From a bacterium (GTDB lineage: Bacteria; Desulfobacterota; GWC2-55-46), in contig DAIDBB010000134.1 in assembly GCA_027310325.1 (NCBI GenBank), positions 1 to 9,379 on the forward strand: DNA of 9,379 nt, given 5' to 3'. The first letter of the stretch is position 1; every line of letters begins with the position of its first letter. Positions 5,168-9,379 of the stretch are shown in pieces. A program made the position numbers and the translations under genes. The notes below the pieces were generated by a model that worked only from the letters and a program-made list of their open reading frames with translations, was not told the origin of the DNA and made no database searches.

Positions 5168-5704
5168 ATGCCGGAGCTCATAGTAACAGTAGACGAGTTC
5201 GATAACGTCGTCGGAACGGAAGATAAGGAAAAATGCCATGACGGCGGCGGGATCCTGCACAGGGCCTTTCTCGCCATGGTCTTCGACGCCTCGGGTAATC
5301 TCGTCCTCGCAAAAAGAAGCGAAAAGAAAAGGCTCTGGCCGGGGTTCTGGGACGGCACGGTGGCGAGCCACCTCTTTGACGGCGAAGACTACATCAAAGC
5401 CTCGAGAAGGAGGCTTTCCGAGGAGATAGGGCTTGCCGCCGGCCCCGTCAAATACCTCTTCAAGTTCCGCTACAAGGTCCCATACAAGGACATCGGAACC
5501 GAGCACGAGATATGCGCGGTGACCGCCCTCCACAACGTTGACGCCGGCAGACTACGCCCCGATAGAGACGAGATAACCGAAATACGACTTATCGGCATGG
5601 AAGAACTTGTCAGGGAGATGCGGTCAAAGATAGATACCTTTGCCCCGTGGTTTGTCATGGCGGTCGAAAGGATGAATAACGATGACTTCAGGGGTCTTTA
5701 TTGA
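5168..5704 (+). CDS. IPP-isomerase-like Nudix protein lacking the catalytic cysteine
   Basis: 178 residues, the length of type 1 isopentenyl-diphosphate isomerase (Idi). The match to E. coli Idi is collinear: His24 and His31 (KCH...LHRAF) correspond to H25 and H32, KRLWPGFWDGTVASH aligns with KAWPGVWTNSVCGH, His68 to H69, the Nudix helix ASRRRLSEEIGL follows, E112 and E114 in TEHEIC correspond to E114 and E116, and FAPWFVMA matches FSPWMVMQ. All five metal ligands are thus kept, but the catalytic Cys67 is replaced by Ala66. It therefore probably does not isomerise IPP to DMAPP by the Idi mechanism, and may be a YfcD-like Nudix hydrolase of an unidentified diphosphate. The start ATG has only a weak purine-rich site (AAAAAGAA). 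Its stop lies inside the 3' end of mlaA (17-bp convergent overlap). GC-rich codon use shows it is backbone DNA. Confidence 0.85.
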   Translation: MPELIVTVDEFDNVVGTEDKEKCHDGGGILHRAFLAMVFDASGNLVLAKRSEKKRLWPGFWDGTVASHLFDGEDYIKASRRRLSEEIGLAAGPVKYLFKFRYKVPYKDIGTEHEICAVTALHNVDAGRLRPDRDEITEIRLIGMEELVREMRSKIDTFAPWFVMAVERMNNDDFRGLY

Positions 5705-6494
5705 CGAGGCCTCTCCTGTACTGGAAGTAGGCGTTCTTAAGGGCGGTGTAAGGCTCGAGGGCTGAATTCCTCAACTCCTCGTACTCGACGAGCTGGAGCG
5801 AGGCGTTGTTGAAGTACTGATAAGACGCGATGCCGAAGGCGTCTATCGTCGGGGAGACGTAGCTGACGGGGGTAAGGAAAACACTGTCACCGGCGGTCCC
5901 TACGGTATCACGGAGCGTCGACGGCCCGAGGAAAGGCCAGACTATATAGAACCCCTCCCCCAGGCCCCACTTGCCGAGCGTCACCCCGAGGTCCTTGTAC
6001 TGCGGCTCTATCTTGAACTTGTCCCTGGCCACATCGACAAAGCCCGCAAGCCCAAGCGTCGAATTGACGGTAAAGCGCGCAACCTCGACCCCCGCCGCCT
6101 TTACGTTGCCCTCGAGTATCGCGTTAGCGAGCCTAACAGGCGTATCTATATTATTGAAGAAATTCTTTACCGTCACGCGCACCCCCTCCGGCAGTACCGC
6201 GCTATAGGCCTTTGTCGCCGGTTTAAGGACGCGCATGTACAGGTTGTCGTTAAAGACGTACATGGCGCGGTTCCACGGCTCGATCGGGTCGGCGAGCGTC
6301 GCTTCCGGGGCCTCTTCTTCGGCCCCCGGTTCGGCAGGCACGACGGGCGCGGGAGCGGGTCTGACGACACGCTGCCCCCACGGCTCGGGCCTATCGGGAT
6401 CTTTGTCAACGCCTTTCTCTCCAACGTGGGCGCAGGCGGAGAGTGAAAAGAGGAGGGCCGCGAGCGCCGGCCAGACCCCCTTCAAGGCGCTCAT
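5688..6494 (-). CDS. mlaA: MlaA/VacJ-family outer-membrane lipoprotein
   Basis: MlaA removes mislocalised phospholipids from the outer leaflet of the outer membrane and passes them to periplasmic MlaC. The 268-residue protein begins with a lipoprotein signal peptide ending in the lipobox LSAC (Cys21); the +2 residue is Ala, consistent with Lol sorting to the outer membrane. A Pro/Ala/Glu-rich linker (about 43-68) precedes the family core starting DPIEPWNRAMYVFND (69-83), followed by KNFFNNIDTP, RFTVNSTLGLAGFVDVA, GVTLGKWGLGEGFYIVWPFLGPSTLRD and the terminal EPYTALKNAYFQYR. Every hallmark of the family is present. Its ATG overlaps the mlaC stop (ATGA, 6491-6494), implying translational coupling, with AAGGGG about 9 nt upstream. 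The 3' end overlaps the convergent Nudix gene. Confidence 0.95.
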   Translation of the reverse strand: MSALKGVWPALAALLFSLSACAHVGEKGVDKDPDRPEPWGQRVVRPAPAPVVPAEPGAEEEAPEATLADPIEPWNRAMYVFNDNLYMRVLKPATKAYSAVLPEGVRVTVKNFFNNIDTPVRLANAILEGNVKAAGVEVARFTVNSTLGLAGFVDVARDKFKIEPQYKDLGVTLGKWGLGEGFYIVWPFLGPSTLRDTVGTAGDSVFLTPVSYVSPTIDAFGIASYQYFNNASLQLVEYEELRNSALEPYTALKNAYFQYRRGLVNKDP

Positions 6495-7123
6495 TTCTTT
6501 TCGCCCCTTGAGTATTCCTCGATCTTACCCTTGAGCATCGCGACGAGCCCGTCAACGCCCTTGGTCTTCAATACGTCCGAGAACTGGGCCCTCGTAAGGG
6601 CGAGCTGGCTTACGCCCGAGATCTGTATGTCGATTATCCGCCAGGAATTCCCCGACTTTTTCAGGAGATAGTAGAAGACTATCTCGCCGTTATCCGATTT
6701 TATGAGCTTGCTTACGACGGTAGCGATGCCGTCGCGCGGGGTCGAAACGGATGCTATCTCGAACTTCTCGCCCGAATAGCCGTCAAAGCGGGCCGCGTAG
6801 GTCGCTACGGTCCAGTCCGTGAAGGTCTCGACAAGTTGGCTTTTCCGGGGGTCGTCAAGCGTCCTCCAGTACCTGCCGGCCGATTGGCCCGCCATGAAGG
6901 AAAGGTCAAAGGAGTCCCTTATGACGGGATCGAGGAGCTTGTAGCGGCCCCGGTAGCCGAGCTCATCCGCCTTTTTCATGGCTTCGAGGAGCGAGGCGTT
7001 GAATTTCCTCACCACATCCGGCGGCTCTGCTCCAGCCCCGGCGCTTAACGGCATGAGGATCAAGAGTATAAACAGGACGGAAATCAGCCGCTTTCCGCCT
7101 TTCAATAGCGTAAAACACCTCAT
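6491..7123 (-). CDS. mlaC: MlaC/Ttg2D (HpnM-like) periplasmic lipid-binding protein
   Basis: Periplasmic carrier shuttling phospholipid between MlaA at the outer membrane and an inner-membrane transporter. 210 residues. The N-terminus MRCFTLLKGGKRLISVLF continues into a hydrophobic segment and SAGAGA, a Sec signal peptide cleaved near residue 32. Family features include the LLDPVIRDSFDLSFMAGQSAGRYWRTL block (Tgt2/MlaC core), the LVETFTDWTVATYAARF helix, IVFYYLLKKSGNSWRIIDIQISGVSQL and the LKTKGVDGLVAMLK tail. The start ATG at 7123 has AGGAGG about 5 nt upstream, one of the strongest ribosome sites in the window. It is the first gene of the minus-strand pair with mlaA. Proximity to an HpnN-type exporter makes HpnM, the hopanoid-cluster version of this family, an equally good name. 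The MlaF, MlaE, MlaD and MlaB components are not in the window. Confidence 0.9.
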   Translation of the reverse strand: MRCFTLLKGGKRLISVLFILLILMPLSAGAGAEPPDVVRKFNASLLEAMKKADELGYRGRYKLLDPVIRDSFDLSFMAGQSAGRYWRTLDDPRKSQLVETFTDWTVATYAARFDGYSGEKFEIASVSTPRDGIATVVSKLIKSDNGEIVFYYLLKKSGNSWRIIDIQISGVSQLALTRAQFSDVLKTKGVDGLVAMLKGKIEEYSRGEKK

Positions 7124-7198
7124 ACCCTCCTCCTGCCAGCGATTGTCGTTGCCTCTATTTTCATGAAATCCGTCATTTTAAAATATCTTTTTTCTGCT

Positions 7199-7219
7199 AT
7201 TATAATCGTTTATTATAAT
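7199..7219. promoter_or_regulatory. Two ATTATAAT palindromes, candidate bidirectional -10 region
   Basis: ATTATAAT at 7199-7206 and 7212-7219 each contain TATAAT on both strands, 13 bp apart, in the 142-bp gap between the divergent mlaC and hpnN starts. They could serve as -10 boxes in both directions or as a repressor or IHF-type site. No strong -35 is visible on either strand; TTTAAA (7178-7183) is the best plus-strand candidate, 17 bp before the first box. Confidence 0.45.
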
Positions 7220-7265
7220 GACTCGCGGCGAAAAATCCACATGAAAGATTAAAGGAAAGCCATAG

Positions 7266-9379
7266 ATGCAAAACGAAGGCATGGGGTATTCGCACAGGAT
7301 AATAGCGTGGTGGGTAAGCGGTGTGCAAAAGCGCGCCCGTGCCGTTATCATTATCGCGGTGCTCGCGACCATCGGGGTCCTTTTTTATTCGGTCAGGAAC
7401 TTCAGCGTCAATACCGACCTATCCGATATGATCTCCGAAAAACTCCCCTTCCGGAAGGTCGAGAAGGACTTTTCCAGGGCCTTCCCCAACCTTTCAAATA
7501 ATATTGTAGCGGTTATCGAGGCCGACAGCGCAGACCAGGCGATGTCCGCGCGCGACAAACTGCTTGAGCGCCTTAAAAGCGAAAAAACCCTCTTTAAGAA
7601 CTTCTACGCTCCCGGCGCAGGAAGTTTCTTTGAAAAAAACGGCCTCCTCTACCTGGACACGCCCAAGCTCGAAGACTTCGCCGACAACATGGCCGTGGCC
7701 CAGCCCCTTCTCGGGTTCCTCTCCCAGGACTTAAGCCTCGGGGGCCTTTTTTCCGTCCTCGGGCAGGCCCTGAGCCAACCAGAGGCCGCGAAACTCGAGG
7801 ATAAAAGGTTACGACTCCTATTTAAGGACCTCGAAAAGGCCTTTGACTCCGTGACCCAAAACCGCCCCTACCGGATGCCCTGGCAGGAATTGATGCTCGG
7901 CGAGAAGGAGGCCGAAAGCCAGAAGAAGCAGTTCATAATAATGCAGCCCATACTCGACTTTACCAAACTCATGGCCGGAGAAGTCCCGCTAGAGGCCGTG
8001 CGCAAGGCCGCAACAGAGCTTGGCCTGAGCCGTGAGAACGGCGTGACCGTAAAGATAACCGGCGACGTGGCCCTCGATGAGGAGACCATGACCGAGGTAT
8101 CGAACAGCACGGGTGTAGCCACCATAGCCTCGTTCATCCTGGTCGCGATAATCCTCTACGCGGGCATGGGCGGGTCCGGGCGGCTCATCTTCGCCAGCCT
8201 TGCTACGCTCGCGATCGGGCTTATCTGGACCACGGGGTTCGCGATCGCCTTTGTCGGGAGCCTCAACATAATATCTATAACCTTCGCGGTCCTTTTTATC
8301 GGCCTCGGCATAGACTACTCCATCCAGTTCTGCCTGAGGCACCGGGAGCTTCTCCTTTCGGGCACGGGGTCCGGTGAAAGCGTCTTGACGACCGCCGGGG
8401 GCGTGGGCCTGGGGCTTCTCCTAAGCTGCGTCACAACGGCCATAGGTTTCTATTCGTTCCTGCCGACCGCGTACGCCGGGGTCGCGCAGCTCGGGCTCAT
8501 CTCCGGGACCGGCATGTTCATAAGCTTTTTCGCGAACCTCACTGTCCTTCCGGCCCTTCTTACCATCGTTCCCTTCAAAGGCCGAAAGGCCCTGGAGAGA
8601 GGTCCTACCGGGGAAAAGCGGCTCCTTCAAATCCCTTACAGATATTCCGGGACGGTCATCGCGGCGGCGCTGATCGCAGGCGCGGTTTCAGCCTTCATGC
8701 TGCCGAAGGTATACTTCGACTACAACCCCCTTAACCTTTATAACCCGAAGTCCGAGGCGATAGTCGCCATAAAGGATCTTTTCAAGGACCCCGAGACTAC
8801 CCCCTGGACGGCCTCGGCGCTTGCAGGGAGCGAAAAAGAGGCGAAGGAGACTGAAGAAAGGCTTGGTAAGCTCAAGGAAGTGAAGATGGCGATAAGCATC
8901 TTCGATTTCGTGCCCGAGGACCAGGCGAAAAAGCTCGACATAATCTCGAGTGTCGCCCTTTTTATGCCGCGCGCCGACAACCTTCAGGTAAAAAAACTCC
9001 ACTGCGGCGAGGCATCGGCGGCCCTCGGCGATTTCGACTGGAAATTAAAAAAGCTCCTTGACTCATCGTCAGGAGAGGCCCGCGCAACCATAGAAGCCCT
9101 ATACAGGAGCATCGGACGGTTTAACGAGCTCCCCACGGAAAAGAGGTGCCAGGGGTTCGAGAGGCTAAACACCGGGCTTTTGTCTGATTTTCCTGCCCTC
9201 TTCAGGAGACTGAAGACTTCGCTAAGCGCCTCGACCGTCAAATTCTCGGACCTGCCCCGGGACCTTGCAGACCAGTACGTCTCGTCTGACGGACGCTACC
9301 GCATACAGGTATTCCCGGCCGAGAACATGCTCGATAGACAAGCCCTTGCCAGGTTCGTTAGCGCCGTATATTCAACGAC
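7266..9379 (+). CDS. hpnN: HpnN-like RND/MMPL lipid exporter (partial, C-terminus beyond right edge)
   Basis: Inner-membrane RND-superfamily exporter; HpnN moves hopanoids to the outer membrane in Rhodopseudomonas and Burkholderia. 704 codons are visible of an expected roughly 850-870. Starts at ATG 7266, with AAAGGA 9 nt upstream. Layout: TM1 about 26-43 (RAVIIIAVLATIGVLFYS), large periplasmic loop to about 280, five further TM segments between about 283 and 432, including the RND motif IGLGIDYSIQF (Asp350) in TM4, TM7 about 463-480, then FDYNPLNLYNPKSEA opening the second periplasmic loop, which runs to the edge. The DYNPLNLYNPKSE block after TM7 is what points to the HpnN subfamily over other MMPL proteins. 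It is divergent from mlaC-mlaA; the three together resemble the hpnM-hpnN/MlaA lipid-transport arrangement. Substrate (hopanoid or phospholipid) cannot be decided, since no hopanoid synthesis gene is in view. Confidence 0.85.
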   Translation, partial: MQNEGMGYSHRIIAWWVSGVQKRARAVIIIAVLATIGVLFYSVRNFSVNTDLSDMISEKLPFRKVEKDFSRAFPNLSNNIVAVIEADSADQAMSARDKLLERLKSEKTLFKNFYAPGAGSFFEKNGLLYLDTPKLEDFADNMAVAQPLLGFLSQDLSLGGLFSVLGQALSQPEAAKLEDKRLRLLFKDLEKAFDSVTQNRPYRMPWQELMLGEKEAESQKKQFIIMQPILDFTKLMAGEVPLEAVRKAATELGLSRENGVTVKITGDVALDEETMTEVSNSTGVATIASFILVAIILYAGMGGSGRLIFASLATLAIGLIWTTGFAIAFVGSLNIISITFAVLFIGLGIDYSIQFCLRHRELLLSGTGSGESVLTTAGGVGLGLLLSCVTTAIGFYSFLPTAYAGVAQLGLISGTGMFISFFANLTVLPALLTIVPFKGRKALERGPTGEKRLLQIPYRYSGTVIAAALIAGAVSAFMLPKVYFDYNPLNLYNPKSEAIVAIKDLFKDPETTPWTASALAGSEKEAKETEERLGKLKEVKMAISIFDFVPEDQAKKLDIISSVALFMPRADNLQVKKLHCGEASAALGDFDWKLKKLLDSSSGEARATIEALYRSIGRFNELPTEKRCQGFERLNTGLLSDFPALFRRLKTSLSASTVKFSDLPRDLADQYVSSDGRYRIQVFPAENMLDRQALARFVSAVYST

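Noticed and set aside
5057..5533. 158-codon open frame on the minus strand opposite the Nudix gene
   Set aside because: It is the antisense shadow of a clear Nudix protein with conserved motifs; GC-rich DNA often leaves such frames open.
7868..9241. Minus-strand open frames in the right-hand part
   Set aside because: They are antisense to the continuous HpnN-like frame running from 7266 to the window edge.

Overview
The window looks like a chromosomal segment of a Gram-negative, double-membraned bacterium. MlaA, MlaC and an HpnN-type RND exporter, all outer-membrane lipid-trafficking proteins, imply an outer membrane. The flanking genes are GC-rich and favour ATA (Ile) and AGG (Arg) codons. 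Together with formate-THF ligase and an HpnN-type exporter, this suggests a deltaproteobacterial (Desulfobacterota-like) lineage. That placement is inference and is not proven by any single gene.

Layout. 1-1107 (minus) is the N-terminal two thirds of formate--tetrahydrofolate ligase (fhs), running off the left edge. Divergent from it, 1192-1902 (plus) encodes a protein with an N-terminal CX3CX3CC cluster and a C-terminal SEC-C zinc motif; its perfect TATAAT box sits so close to the ATG that the mRNA may be leaderless. 1997-2620 (plus) is an exported helical protein of unknown function that probably starts at TTG. From about 2630 to 5026 the base composition becomes visibly more AT-rich. This tract holds a small exported protein with a DLNGDG loop, a GH108 muramidase gene broken by a -1 frameshift in an A5 run, and a long gene-poor stretch. 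It ends at the 3' part of a tRNA, resembling initiator tRNA-Met from the anticodon loop to the acceptor end, with no 5' half. I read this as the displaced-tRNA end (attachment scar) of a decayed integrative element.

To the right the GC-rich backbone resumes. 5168-5704 (plus) is an IPP-isomerase-like Nudix protein that keeps the metal ligands but has Ala in place of the catalytic Cys. It overlaps, tail to tail by 17 bp, the minus-strand pair mlaC (7123-6491) and mlaA (6494-5688), which are coupled by an ATGA overlap. A short divergent intergenic region with two ATTATAAT palindromes separates mlaC from an HpnN-like RND/MMPL lipid exporter (7266 to the right edge, incomplete).

How they work together. 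MlaA, MlaC and HpnN form a plausible envelope lipid-transport module: an outer-membrane lipoprotein, a periplasmic lipid carrier and an inner-membrane RND pump. It could share one bidirectional promoter region. The Nudix gene may relate to isoprenoid or hopanoid precursors, but this is only suggestive. In the AT-rich island, an exported protein directly followed by a muramidase suggests a peptidoglycan hydrolase with a periplasmic partner, possibly inhibitor or immunity. I see no integrase, transposase, CRISPR array, rRNA or complete tRNA.
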